Shown here: one piece after another, positions 52,717 through 64,000 of the stretch | Position numbering within the stretch: the stretch's first letter is position 1 | Layout: every line of letters begins with the position of its first letter | From: Hydractinia symbiolongicarpus | Taxonomy: Eukaryota; Cnidaria; Hydrozoa; Anthoathecata; Hydractiniidae | DNA length: 64,000 nucleotides | Direction of reading: 5' to 3' | NCBI RefSeq assembly: GCF_029227915.1 | Contig: NC_079888.1 | Span: 2,245,001-2,309,000, forward strand | Notes under the pieces: model-generated | What the model saw: the letters and a program-made list of their open reading frames with translations, nothing else | The model's database searches: none | Told to the model about the DNA's origin: nothing | Position numbers and translations under genes: made by a program

Positions 52717-53125
52717 TTTTACTAATTCTTTTTAATATCGAAGTGTCGTCATAGCAACAAGTTTTATTTAAACAATTTTAAATCTGTCACTCCGGACAAA
52801 TAGTTTTATACGTCTTTCTTTTAATTGTTTTTATCAATTGTATTACTCTCTTATGTTAATAACTTGTACATATTCCCACCGGATTTACAAAGTTTTTTTA
52901 AAAAATTTTTGAAGTAGTCTATCACTGTACATTTGATAATCGTTCAGCGTGAAACTGACAGTTATGTACTTTTAACTTATTTTCAAATACATTGAATTTT
53001 AACATCACTCTACTTTACCTTCGTTGGTATTGAGCACTTTCTCAACAGAAATAACTTTTGAAAACTAATTCTTTTTGTTAATTTTCTATGCGTGCACTAA
53101 AAATATAACCTTGTATTTGTACTGC
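52717..53125. other. Intergenic, no gene recognised
   Basis: AT-rich sequence between the Helitron-like array and the TTAA MITE. The 5' part of the neighbouring Penelope-like element was looked for here and not found. Confidence 0.35.
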
Positions 53126-53129
53126 TTAA

Positions 53130-53556
53130 GTCTAAAATACACGGTAGGTTTAAACGGACCGTTTAGTTATAGGAAAAAACTAAGTTTAGTTGCAGCTAAT
53201 ACACCTGTCTCGTTAAGTTTTTTCAAAAGCTCTCTTTTCACAATGAATACCAAAGTAGAAGCACGTATATCTCCCGTCGCAGTAATTGATAAAGCAGCAA
53301 GAGGGGTAATAGTAGAAGAAAAAAAAGCGGTTGTGGTTAAAAAAAGAGAAAATATGCTGAAATCTTTAGTTTAAACAAAATTTCAACAATCATTCTGTTC
53401 ATTTCAAAAGAAAAAACTTAGCAAAAGGTTGAACATGTCCACTTTTTAAAAACACTTATAAGACCGAAAAAAGTTGTACATCTTTCTTGTTTACGCGTTA
53501 AGTTTTTTTTATCTTACATTTAAACGGTCCGTTTAAACTTAACGTGTATTTTAGCC
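53130..53556. mobile_element. Second TTAA MITE family
   Basis: 427 bp, TTAA at 53126-53129 and 53557-53560. Inverted ends GTCTAAAATACACG and, from the right, GGCTAAAATACACG, followed on both sides by TTTAAACGGACCGTTTA, itself near-palindromic. Different from the CCCTATTCGG family. TTAA fits piggyBac or Kolobok superfamilies; the GG/GT ends do not decide between them. It abuts the retained 5' end of a Penelope-like element remnant. Confidence 0.7.
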
Positions 53557-53560
53557 TTAA

Positions 53561-54402
53561 AGATTTGAGCATAATCAGTCGAAAAGATTTATTGACGACG
53601 TACTCACCATAATCAAAGGATCTCATCTAGAAGAGTTCCATGGACACGTCAACGGCCTACATCGACAAATCAAATTCACTGTTGAGCTTGAACACGATGA
53701 AAGTATCGCTTTCCTGGACACTTTGGTAAAACTCAAGAATAATTCCATTTCAGTTTCAGTGTATCGTAAACCAACACACAAGGACCAGTACCTTACTTCG
53801 AATCAAACCATCAGAAATCTTTCAAAGAAAGTGTCATTTCTGAATCGTGCCAACAGCGTAGTCAGTGACAAACAGGAGAGGACAGAAGAAATTCAACGTG
53901 TAAGAAAGGCATTAATCGCAAATGGATACAGTCATAAAGTCAATACGCAAGTAGAAAATAAAATGAAGAGAAAATGCAACGGAGACAACAAGGAAACATC
54001 AGAGGAATTTATCGCATCAGCATTCCTACCCTTCGTAGCAGGTACTAGCGAGATCCTTCGTCGAGTTTTAAGGCAACACAAGATCAAATGCATTCTTACC
54101 TCTAAAGACACCCTAAGAAGCACTTTGTCTAAACCAAAAATAAACCTGCATGCAGTGTATATAGGCGAAACAAAAAGAAAGTTCAAGCAACGAGTACAAG
54201 AACATATGCGCGCAGTGACAAACGGAGAAGTGAAGAAAAACGAAATTGTGGACCACAGCTGGAGCAGAAGTCATCAGTTTAATTGGGATAAGAGGCCAGG
54301 AAGATTAAAGAAACCATCAACAGTGTAGAACGTAATAAACACATAAGCAACATCTCGTATCAACTTCCTGAGATTTGGTTACCAGCCCTACGGAAGAAGT
54401 AG
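53561..54402 (+). mobile_element. Penelope-like element remnant, RT C-terminal part plus GIY-YIG
   Basis: Open from 53561: RT catalytic motif FIDDVLTI, then FLDTLVKLKNNSISVSVYRK and PTHKDQYL typical of the PLE RT region, a linker, and a GIY-YIG-type nuclease (HAVYIGETKRKFKQRVQEH...). A frameshift near 54300 moves the final part (KETINSVERN, EIWLPALRKK) to another frame, ending at 54402. The RT N-terminal part is missing; the TTAA MITE ends exactly where homology starts. Known: PLEs pair an RT with a GIY-YIG nuclease. Confidence 0.85.
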
Positions 54403-54497
54403 TTACTGTAATTATCAGCTCGTTTCTGATTGGTTAATTTTTATGAATTTCGATCCTCTGCAATTATATAAATACATGCTCAACATCATTTTACATT

Positions 54498-54533
54498 GCC
54501 CGATGATGGGAGAAGGATCTCCCGAAACGTCGC
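54498..54533 (+). ncRNA. Hammerhead-ribozyme-like motif at the PLE 3' side
   Basis: CCGATGA (54500-54506), a 6-bp stem GGGAGA / TCTCCC with loop AGGA, then GAAACGTC (54524-54531). This matches the hammerhead core CUGAUGA - stem II - GAAA - C GUC except for U4 to C and one extra base before stem II. Hammerhead motifs with very short stem III are known from the terminal repeats of PLEs. The core change makes activity doubtful. Confidence 0.5.
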
Positions 54534-54550
54534 CTAGTAAACTATCATGT

Positions 54551-54780
54551 TCAAGAAATGATAATTTTATCAACATACTTAACCTGTTTATTTAAATCTG
54601 AATTTTTCCAACTTACATGCAACCCTTCTTTCAATTTGAGTTGCCATTTTGTTTGTGCATAATCTAGAATAGAAAAAGATTCAACAGTGGCATTATCAAA
54701 ACATTCCTCTTTCTCTCGAATTTGTTTGTACACATGAGAGTTTTTGTCTCTCTTTAAATGTTCGTCAATTGATTTAAAAA
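54551..54780 (-). mobile_element. Second PLE remnant, GIY-YIG C-terminal end
   Basis: Minus strand reads IDEHLKRDKNSHVYKQIRE and then SILDYAQTKWQLKLKEGLHV, ending NSDLNKQVKYVDKIIIS. This is the usual C-terminal end of PLE/GIY-YIG proteins (SHVYxH, KLKEALHI, LNxQ). It converges with the + strand remnant, only about 150 bp away. Confidence 0.65.
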
Positions 54781-57205
54781 TTATTTATAATTCTTCATGA
54801 TATGAATTTATGGTGAAAGTTATATGTGTCAGCATAAACAGTTGAGAAAGGAAAATAAATAAAGGTTTTGGGTGCCCTTACGTGGTTGAAATTATTAAAT
54901 AAAACAATACATTTTCAGCTAAATCAAAGGAAATGAACACGTCTACTTTGCTTGTTACGAAAACACGGAGACAGTGTCCGTATTATTATTATAAGGGATA
55001 TACAAGGGTAAGAGTGTGTTGGTTTCAGGGATTCATCACTGTTTTCATCTTTCCATCGCTGCTATAGCCATACGATCTGAAAGCAAACGTTGAAATTCAC
55101 AATGAGGTAAACAAAAAACCATGCCAGAACAATGAGAAAATAACTAAAAAAGGGATTCGATTGGCAACCATATAAAATGCGTTATCAACGTTAACTTTGG
55201 CGGAGTTTTAAAGCTAGGAATGTCATTCCTATCTAAGTAACACGTAACGTGAACTTCTCAAAGTCACAACGGATTTAGGACATTAGGACACTGGGTTACA
55301 TCCAAAATGTTAAAGGTTGTGGATTTGTTTCACGCCAGCATGCTCTATTTCCACCATATTTCGGATCTTTTCGCGTGGTCGGATAAATTTTTCCACAATG
55401 CAAATATTGTGGAAAGTGCACCTGGCGCGTGTTCGACGTTAGTTACTCTGCCACAGTAAGACTTTTCAGCACTGGCCAAGTGATAATGTTTGCCAATTTC
55501 GTGAAAGAGCTGCAAAACAGACAATTTCCTAAATATTATTTCTAAGGTTGCGGCCTATGGCGTGGTTAACCCACTCTTTCTACCCTTTTATTTTAAAAAT
55601 TTCCAAAAATAACAGTCAAACTTCCTGCAGTGGAAATACCTACTAAATTGAATATTTTTTATCTATTAATTTTTATTTAAAGAATCCTTTCCACGTTCCC
55701 ATGCAACAATGGCAGTGTTTGTTGCAGTGTACCTGGCACTATATATTCACTACATTTTCAACAAAGAGTATGTCTTGGTCAAGATCGTTCTATTATCCTT
55801 GACTTCGAAAGTCAAGGATAATAAAATAAGCAAATTCTGTAAGGTCATCTACGAAATCGTTAACGTTAGGACCAACTTCTGCGGGTTGTACAAGTCGATG
55901 TATTACATATCTTTCGGAATACTGCTAAAAGTGTAATTTTGTATTGCACTCTTTACTTTTATCATTCTGTGGGAAAAGGCGGTACAAAATTTTAACACGC
56001 GTTATTCGTTTTTATTAGTTTCGCGTAATCTATTTTCCTCGCACACTTTGAAAAGAATATGTTCTGTAGAGCGTTCATTTTCTTACCTCATACCCAGGGT
56101 TCTTCTACGCTATGATATTTAATTTTGATGTACTTCGGAAGAAGTTAGCGCCAAAGAAACAAGAAGCGCTAGGGCAAAGTATTGGATAGTTTAATTTTGC
56201 TTGCAACTTGGGATTGCTCCGCAACCTTTTTTTTAATTCTTAGTTATTATAGGCAAAATATATATCTATCTGTCTATCTAACATTATGTACAATGCATGC
56301 TTAGCTACCTGTAAACATGACCACAAAATAGATAATTATCTAGGTAATTACAATGACAAATGTCACGCTCATTTAAGCCGTGAACTTCAGAGATTTTTCT
56401 CCCGCAAGAAATTTGTGAATACGTCAGCGAAATTTCAAGATGGTAGTTGCGGTTGCGCATCAAAGAATTTTTTGTTTTTGATTTGTATGCCTGATTGAGT
56501 TCGAACAAAAGATCTTTTGAATTGTGATTAAAGTTTTATTTTTGGCTTCGGAAAGTTTGACCACATGTTTGGGAATTTTGATCAAGCAGAAACAAGGAAG
56601 AAGGAACTTCTGAAGTATGTCGGTGGCTCTTCAGAGAAAAATGGAATCATTTTCAAAGTTTCGGTTTGTCTATCCCAGGATAATGCTCAAATAATCGCGT
56701 TCAGAAGTTTTTTGAAGAAATTAATTGCATACTCGTAACGAGGAATACTTGGTTAACCTTCTAAAAAACCCGACTCTTACTTACATATTTTTTTACGAGA
56801 TATGTGAGTCCAAAGTTTAGGAATTTTCGTGGTCGTTGAAGTCAATCAAAAAGTCAAAAAATCAACATGGTGTCATTGCAAATGGATTATTGAAAATTTT
56901 CCAGCAACAACTAAAGCTAAGTACTAAGTATTATACTCGTGTTAGAATTGTACTAAAAAATATATACATTTTCACTGGCTATCATAGCGAATAGTGTAAA
57001 TCATTCTTCGATTTAGAGTTCTTTTTTAATTTCAGGGATATAGCTTTTGCATATTGGTTTTAGTTCCAAATGGTGTTGTTCCATAATGACACACCGTATT
57101 CATGCTGCTGGTCTCACACTACTATATGTGCTTCTCAACATATTGAACTCAGGGTGAATGCTCTTCCCACCTTGTTCACCATACAATCCCAAACCGATTT
57201 TCCAT
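54781..57205. other. Intergenic, no gene recognised
   Basis: Contains a 13-bp inverted repeat (ATTATCCTTGACT / AGTCAAGGATAAT) at 55788-55818. A 75-codon frame at 55709-55936 spans this hairpin and is not supported as a gene. Confidence 0.35.
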
Positions 57206-58319
57206 TATAAAATAAAATCTACAACATGATTTTCCAGCATTTGTAGTTTTGGTGTAACAGATTCACCTGGGGAAGTTTTCATCGAGAAACTCATCAAAGT
57301 TTTGATAGCTGTACCTGAAACAATATCTTAAAAATTGACAAGAATATTTAAAAAAGATTTAAACCCCAAAGTATTAAAAAAAAATGGTTCCCTGTTCAAA
57401 AATTGTTCATAACGATAAATATTGATTTTAAAATGGATAGCATAACACACACCTGATTTTCACAAGACTGATATTATATGGGGAAAAAAGTAAAGCTGAA
57501 TGGATTCTCGGTCTATATCAGTATGACGAAATCCCAAATTCACTACCAAGATAGGAATGCTGTTGCATAATTCCAGTATATTTTTCACCTATTGAAAATT
57601 TTTTTATGATGTATGAACAAGAAGATTGAAATTCATGTAAACATACTTTGCAATATTGATTTTTGTAAAAATTTTGTATAGTCACTCAAAACATCAATTT
57701 ACCTTTAACATTTTATGTACGTCATTACCAATAAAGGATTTTCCATTCTATGCTTGACTTCAACGCCTATTTGCTTCAATTTTGTGTCTAATGACTTTAC
57801 ACAAGGCCCCGTGTTTTTCTCAAAATGTTGTTTTCATCCAAATCATTAATTTGTGCCAACTGAAAAAATTAAGAAGAAAATAATCATCATATACTTTATT
57901 TGAATTTTCCTCAGTGTGATTTTGTTTCAAATATATATATTTGTATAATTGTTACTGATAATGCATGCTTTATAGTGGGCAAAAATTTGTATATAGGTAC
58001 ATAATTCAAGTGTAAGATTGGAATCCTGCCCTATGATAGAAGAGAATTACCTTTTCTCTCATTTTATCATTCAAGTGTTTCAGTCTTGGATGATAGATGC
58101 TCAGTATCTCCTCTTCTTTTTCAGGTCTTCTTATTATGTTCATGGTAATGGCATCATTAATAAGATTAATTTTGTTGTGGTAATCTTGAACAAGATATTC
58201 CAAGTCGCGTATTTTAATTTGTGTCGCCACATATGACTCAAAGCTTTCATCTGTCAATGTTTTGTTTTTGATTGCGGCACTGCCTGCAATCTTGACATCC
58301 AAGAGATGACATTGATCTT
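57206..58319 (-). pseudogene. Coiled-coil-like multi-exon gene remnant
   Basis: Four minus-strand blocks with good splice sites: 58051-58319 (LTDESFESYVATQIKIRDLE and further charged helix), 57703-57859 (LAQINDLDENN, then KLKQIGVEVKHRMENPLL), 57453-57588 (VKNILELCNSIPILVVNLGF) and 57206-57314 (TAIKTLMSFSMKTSPGESV, stop). The last three need at least three single-base frame corrections (two in block 2, one in block 3), so it is decayed or the assembly has indels. The 5' end was not found. No family recognised. Confidence 0.5.
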
Positions 58320-60116
58320 CTAGCATATTGAAAAATTTCAAATATGCTAGAAGATCCAAAGGAATTTGTAGTGATGGTAGTGCTACTTGGAGAGAAAAAA
58401 TATGTGAAACTTATTCTGGCGTTTCAACTTTCTTTAGTCAAATAGAAATTACTAACTTGATCAAGAGGTATGTTAAACATAGCATCGTCATTAACATTAT
58501 TAAATTTTTTGCGTTACTTTTGTCGCCACGAAATCTTGTTAGGTCACTTTTCAGTGATTCCAAGGTCGTTCTTTTTTTTGTCCTCTTTTTAATGGAGGTA
58601 TTTTCATTTCCTTTGATGATATTTCACAAAAAAGGCAGCAATGACGTCCTGTAGAAAATGTAATTGAAATATTGAGTGATTGCAACATAATTTAAAATGA
58701 TTTTTTTTTCAAACATGAATACCTTGATATTTATTTGTCTAAAAAATATGCAGTATATGCATAATTCATTTTTTCAAATTCATGAATTGCTGCCTTTTTA
58801 GCATTTGTTTTCAACATTCTAGGAAATATATATTGTGGTATATTTTAGTATTTTTTATAGTTTTTATGGTTTTTGCAATTTTTTATTACTTTATGAGAAT
58901 ATTTTTTTCATTGACATTTCATTTTTTGTTTTGTTTTAAGTTAACCTTATTTACGGTACCGTAAATTTGCAAAAATGTGTATTGGTATATATGTGTTAAC
59001 TAACTGAGTAAAATTTAGTTAACCTGTAGTAAGCTGAAGTTGGCCTATGATGAATTTGTTGCGTTTTTGAACAGTCCTTTTACTTAATTCTGTTGTTTTT
59101 TTGGCTTTTGGTGTCGATGTCAAGACCAGGGACTATTAAAAAGTATATTTATATAATTTTTTTTTTTTGGGACGAACTAACATGTTGGTGATGTTGGATT
59201 GAACTAATGTTATTCTTACTCTTGATCTACCAGTCATAAACTCAATGCAATTATTTGGTAATGTTGACTGTGCCAATTTTGTTTTGATCACATGGAGAGC
59301 AGCTTTTTAAAATTTTCTGGGGATATTATTTTCCTTGTTTATTTTAAAAACATCACTCAATAGAGGCGACTTTTGCCCGATACACATGCTGAGATGATTT
59401 TATTTGCAATATTCCTTATGTTTGAAAACTTGACCACATTTTTCGCAATCAGTTTTCAAATTTCGACTGTTTCACTTGACTTTTCATAAAACTTTGATGT
59501 CTCATTTCTGGTCTAGGGTGAATGTGAGACACTATAACGTCTTGTGGTAACTGTAACGTCTTTATAGGAAAATATACCATGTTGCTGGAAAAACTTTTAT
59601 TTTTTGTAAATTTAACGTGCAAAATGGGGAAATTCACTGATTTCTCTAGTTTCGTTATTTCCGTAACCACAACAATGGCTATGGCTGCAATATTTGTTTC
59701 TTCTACGCGACGGTGGCCTCACATAACATAATAAAACAAATTTTGGATCTAATACGTAGGCGATAGACATTTTTGGGGCTGTTAGTGCATTACTTTGAAT
59801 GTGATGACGTCCTCACCGCATAGCATAACATATTATTTATGTTTTCAAATTTTTGCGCATGCGCGTTTCTGAAGTTTGCTGCTGCGGGCTATATTGAATG
59901 AGCGTGATCTGTCCCCTAAGCACTTAACTGTTTTATTAGTAACCATAGTTACAGCTGCAAAACTCAAGCTGCGGTTTACTGTAAATAAGCACTTTACTGT
60001 TTCACTAGTAACCATAGCTAGCTACATAGCTACATGTAGCTAGCTTTTTTAAAACAAATATTCTTCCACTTGTATCACTGTATTTCCCGAAATATTACTA
60101 AACATCCAAGCTTGTA
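58320..60116. other. Intergenic, no gene recognised
   Basis: Begins with a near-perfect inverted repeat (CTAGCATATTGAAA / TTTCAAATATGCTAG, 58320-58351). AT-rich, with poly-T tracts near 58700 and 59160; nothing else is supported. Confidence 0.35.
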
Positions 60117-60222
60117 AACGTCTGTATGTCACACAAAATGGTACCGCAAGTATTGAGACGCACGCAATGCGATTTAAAAAGGACGAGCGAACCCGTAAAT
60201 TTTTCTACAGACCACTGACTAG
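60117..60222 (+). mobile_element. Degenerate Helitron-like unit
   Basis: CGTCTGTATGTCACACAAAA through GGACGAGCGAACCCG to CTAG at 60219-60222, followed by CA. Aligns with the short units of the array, but the hairpin is mutated (CCCGTAAATTTTTCTACAGA). Confidence 0.5.
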
Positions 60223-61059
60223 CATTATGTAATTTTATTAATTTATTTAATTTAAAAAGGTTGCTAACCCAAAAATAACAACTAAACTTCTCTTACGAAA
60301 GTAAAATTAAATGCTGCCTTTTTAAAAACTCAGCCTCCCTTTTATCTCCGTTCAAACGAATATGAAAATAGCTAGATTCAAAAATGAGCGCAGGTTAAGT
60401 TTAGCTTCGTAGCTACACGTCAGAATAATAGAATAACTGGTTGATATGACGTTGTTATGTCAAAAAAAAATTGTTCTAAATTTAGCACACCTGCAATTTT
60501 GTTCTTGGATATTTTTGTAAAAGAAATGAAAAGCCCTTACAGGCTAAAAGATTTCGGATTCTTGTTCGTGTGTATTTTTGTTCCCTATACCTAGGTCACC
60601 AGTAGCCTGTTTTGTACAGAAGTTCTACAATGTTATTCGGTTTGAAATAAATAGGTATTACCCCATGGTATTATCTTAAACTTGCAAAATGTTTTATGCA
60701 GTACAAATATACAAAAAGTGATTTATGAAAATTAATATTATAACAACACTGCACTACACTTAACATTCATAAGAAAGAAATGAAGATGTTATAGCATATC
60801 AATTTCTTAAATCTCATTGCTTGTGGTGTAGCTATATTTTGAAAATGTTTTAATATACCTGTGACATAACTAAAATCTTTATCAAGTTTAAGATATCTAA
60901 GATTTGACCATAAAGTTGGATCCTACAAGTTGAAGGTTAAGACTACGTTCATTAATATAAAATTAACAATAAAGACTAAATAGGACTCGGAATCAAAACG
61001 CCGGGTCAAGCCACAAGTAACTGTTGAACGCCTGCAAGAGCGATTAATATGAACTGTAA

Positions 61060-61860
61060 ACTGTGCTACACATTCAGGTGAAGCGCTTTAGTAAAAGTAT
61101 GTTACAAATTGAGTGAGGCGCAGAACATTATGGTATTTCCAGTGTAATATATTTTGAGAAAATAGGCGCACAACATTATGGTCTTTCGAGTGTAATATAT
61201 TTTTCAAAAAATAACTTTTCACAACTTTAGCTGAAATAATGACACAATTTTCAACTCGTTGCTCCCCTGTTATAGCAAAAACAGTTGGCCAACCTTTTTT
61301 ATTTTTTAGAGAACGTTACCGCTAAAAGTTCAAAAATAAATATTACTCCGGACTGGGGATTAGTACAGGCAAACAATCTCACATATCCACATAGACATAA
61401 TGTATCCCCTTTTTGAAAAAAAACAACTTCGGCTAAACAGAAACTCAGGAAACAGCCATCGTTAACATTGGACTAAGCGCTTAGTGCAGGTAAACTGTGT
61501 CATCAATGCGTTTAGGTGTGATACTCTTTTCAAAAAAACTTCATTGCAACTTCGGTTTAAATTAAGAACACGGGAAAACAGACTGTCATTACCCTGTACA
61601 GCTAAAAAAATCTTTCTTGACACTAATAAGGTGTCGCTACCTACTAACTGCATTTAGCATAAGAAATATTGATTAAGAATTTTGTTGTAGCTAGCCAACA
61701 ACTGCATTTGGCCAATTTTACCCTTCAGCCAAAAGTAGCTAAAGAGCTAGCTAGAAGAGAGCCACAACCCCTACATAAAAATAAGTAATAATATGCCAAA
61801 TTTTAAAATAATAAGAGGCTTGCTATAGCTAGCTGGCTTCAGTGCCTTAAAATCTACGTT
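61060..61860 (-). repeat. Complex repeat, copy 2 (inverted relative to 50.7 kb)
   Basis: On the minus strand it repeats the order of blocks of copy 1: GGCTAGCTAC, TATGCTAAATGCAGTTAG, AACCGAAGTTGCAATGAA, TAAGCGCTTAGTCCA, and CACTCAATTTGTAACATAC with ACTAAAGCGCT at the far end. It is shorter than copy 1 because some internal units are missing. Confidence 0.65.
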
Positions 61861-63034
61861 AGCTAGCTAAAATCTTGAAATTGTTTTGTTTCAGATTTAC
61901 ACATGGCTAAGTAACGCGATGATACTTTTATCTTAACATGTGAAAACATAGACACAATGTACAGAATATCTTAAACGTTGATAGAACTGGAATTTAGACA
62001 GTTAAATAATTATATTAACCCAAACAAGTATTCCTCTTTCTTTTCTTCAAAAAAATTTGATTCGCAGCTTGGTGAAGAAGCCAGAACATAGCAAATATAG
62101 CGTCCTTGAACTCGGCCCCTTGAAAGAAACGACACGTACCTTAACCCCTAGAGTTCGTTTTAATTGAGCAAAATCCGCCTCGTTAAAAACATAACTGGAA
62201 ACGAAAATTTGAAAGAAGAATCCAACATAGCTCATGAAATAATACTAAATATTGTGATCAAATTCATAACGCAGTCTTCATTCTTTTCCCAGTTTAACAA
62301 ATACTAAGATACGCACACAGCCGGAGTAGCGCTGGGTCACGGGGCCAGCTCGGACTTTAAAAGTCGTGACGTTACGGCAATCGGTTAAAAAATCGGTCGA
62401 AGAAGAGGAAGAAAGAAGGGAAGAAAAAGACCGCCTCTTTAATAAGATCTCGGATGTTATCCGAAATCTTAAATACAATTTTAAAATTAAAACGTCAAAA
62501 AATAGTGCATTGTAAAAATATCGTGTGGCTTCATAGGTTACGGCGTTATTGCAATAAGTGTGCAATGTGATATTGAAGAGCAGGAACAAATTTTGGACGT
62601 AACTGAGTATGCAAGTGTTATTGTAAAAGAAAACAAGAAATTAATCTAATATGTGCGGTTAGGAAAGGTCTGTTTTTCAAATAACAGAGATTATCTTATT
62701 ATTTCCTTAATAATTATTTTGTGTTGACTGCTTTATCTAAGTCTTTACGTTGCAGCAGTGTCAAAAATGTGTTTTTACTTTCGACAAGCTAAGCATTGCT
62801 TTAGAATGTTAGACGCAAAAGTGTGAAAAACCTTGTTGAATGACTTTGTTTGTTTGTTTGTCATGACAAGGAAATTGATTCAGCAGATACGATTTTAGGT
62901 AAGCTGAACAACTGTGTAATTAAAAATAGAATGATTTAAAAAGAACGCCATCTGGAATTAATTGTCGAGATCTCCTTTTGTAGACTCTCTTTAAAGCCAG
63001 AAAATGAACACGCTTATAAAATTACGGTGAAACC
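61861..63034. other. Intergenic, no gene recognised
   Basis: AT-rich. A minus-strand frame starting MSYVGFFFQIFVSSYVFNEA (62235 downward) reaches a GTACGT at 62140 and could be a small first exon, but no partner exon was found. Confidence 0.3.
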
Positions 63035-63610
63035 CACCTAAAGTGAACACTTATGCGAGATGCAATAGCCACCTAAAGTGGACACTTGTACGAGATGCGA
63101 AACCTACCTTAAGTGCAAACTTATACGAGATGCAAAACCTATCTAAAGTGGACACTTGCACGAGATGCGAAATCTACCTAAAGTGAACTTTTGCACAAGA
63201 TGCGGAACCTACCTTAAGTGCAAACTTCCACGAGAAGCAAAACCTACCTTAAGTGCAAACTTTTACGGGATGCGAAACCTACCTAAAGTGGGCACTTGCA
63301 CCAGAAGCGAAACATACCTGAAGTGCAAACTTGCACGAGAAACGACACCTACCGAAATTGCACGCTTGCACGAGATGCGAAACTTACATGAAGAGCAAAC
63401 TTGTACGAGATGCGAAACCTACTTAAAGGGACACTTGAACGAGATGCGAAACCTACCTTAAGTGCAGACTTGCACGAGATGCGAAACCTACCTAAACTGG
63501 ACACTTGCACGAGATGCAAAACCACCTACAGTGGAAAATTTCACAAGATGCGAAACCTACCTAAAGTGGAAAATTGCACAAGATGTAATACCCTTTAAAG
63601 TGAACACTTC
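63035..63610 (+). repeat. 35-bp minisatellite, about 16 units
   Basis: Unit of the form CTACCTAAAGTGSACACTTG followed by CACGAGATGCGAAAC; period 35 (for example CGAGATGC at 63091, 63126 and 63161). As 35 is not a multiple of three, each unit is read in a different frame and three units make a 105-bp, 35-residue coding period (MRNLPKV..., CTRCETYLKCK..., REAKPT...). This leaves open frames at 63156-63461 and 63401-63598. Probably non-coding. Confidence 0.9.
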
Positions 63611-64000
63611 TGCGTGTTGCCTGTAAAGTAATTCGATTTAAAATTTTCCCGATTTTAATATGGACTTGTTGTGTGCTTTTCAGGCCCTCCACAGCGTTTC
63701 TCATGATACAACAGGATAATTATTGCATAACAGGACAAGCTTTATTAAAAAAGATCCGCTTCATAAAGATGTCTGCCTTATAGAAAAGTACGCGTTATAG
63801 ACTTTACTCTGCGGGTATTTCTTACAGAACTTGCCAAGAATTAATAAATCTGGCTATCATATAACATATCCAATTTAGAGCCTTCTTTAAGAAAGTTCCT
63901 GCTGTGTATTCTTTTTACCTCCACTGAATCCACCACGTGTTGTTGTTTTATGTGTTGATTTTTCCAGTGTTCTTGTTTCCGGTGTTTTCGTTTCGAGTTT

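Noticed and set aside
62278-62589. 103-codon minus-strand frame
   Set aside because: Low-complexity Ser run and no family resemblance; no splice context that I could support.
63035-63610. CRISPR-like regular repeats (also 15113-16390 and 34349-34609)
   Set aside because: Units are contiguous tandem copies without unique spacers, in a eukaryotic sequence.

Overview
This looks like a eukaryotic, metazoan, AT-rich window, most likely from a cnidarian and probably a hydrozoan. The evidence is GT-AG introns, canonical splice donors on both strands, a metazoan-type tRNA-His, a cilia gene (CFAP100), a HyNaC-like DEG/ENaC channel, a cluster of lineage-specific class A GPCRs and a dense load of small DNA transposons. 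The assignment to Cnidaria is an inference from gene content; no rRNA or mitochondrial marker is present.

Layout. 0.4-5.35 kb: the 3' half of CFAP100 on the + strand, seven exons. 7.2-9.8 kb: a convergent, secreted F5/8C (discoidin) domain protein on the - strand. 12.2-14.8 kb: a small - strand gene of about 60 codons, with an antisense tRNA-His(GUG) and a LINE remnant in its introns. 15.1-16.4 kb: an 18-bp minisatellite of about 71 units. 18.2-20.9 kb: an intact single-exon DEG/ENaC channel beside a decayed paralogue. 21.6-29.7 kb: three class A GPCR paralogues, of which two are intact and one is 5'-truncated with a nonsense codon. 31.0-35.6 kb: a six-exon single-pass membrane protein with a signal peptide, Cys-containing ectodomain, Thr-rich mucin stalk, TM helix and short basic tail; I do not recognise its family and it is the best candidate here for something undescribed. 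42.4-43.8 kb: an MFSD8-like MFS transporter.

The rest is mostly repeats. There are four piggyBac-type MITEs (TTAA target sites, CCCTATTCGGTCC ends), a second TTAA MITE family, a pogo/Tigger-like MITE, a 0.94-kb TIR-bounded segment carrying a HIRAN-like pseudogene, Copia fragments, two convergent Penelope-like element remnants with a hammerhead-ribozyme-like motif between them, and a head-to-tail array of six short Helitron-type units (TC...hairpin...CTAG). Two copies of a larger repeat sit in opposite orientation 10 kb apart. Several other minisatellites (21, 32, 35, 36 and 45 bp) are present.

The genes do not form an obvious pathway. Two local clusters (DEG/ENaC and GPCR) show tandem duplication followed by decay of one copy. 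From about 43.8 kb to the end I find no intact protein gene I can support with confidence; that part is mainly decayed transposons. All exon boundaries are hand-called from splice consensus, reading-frame continuity and, where possible, comparison between paralogues.
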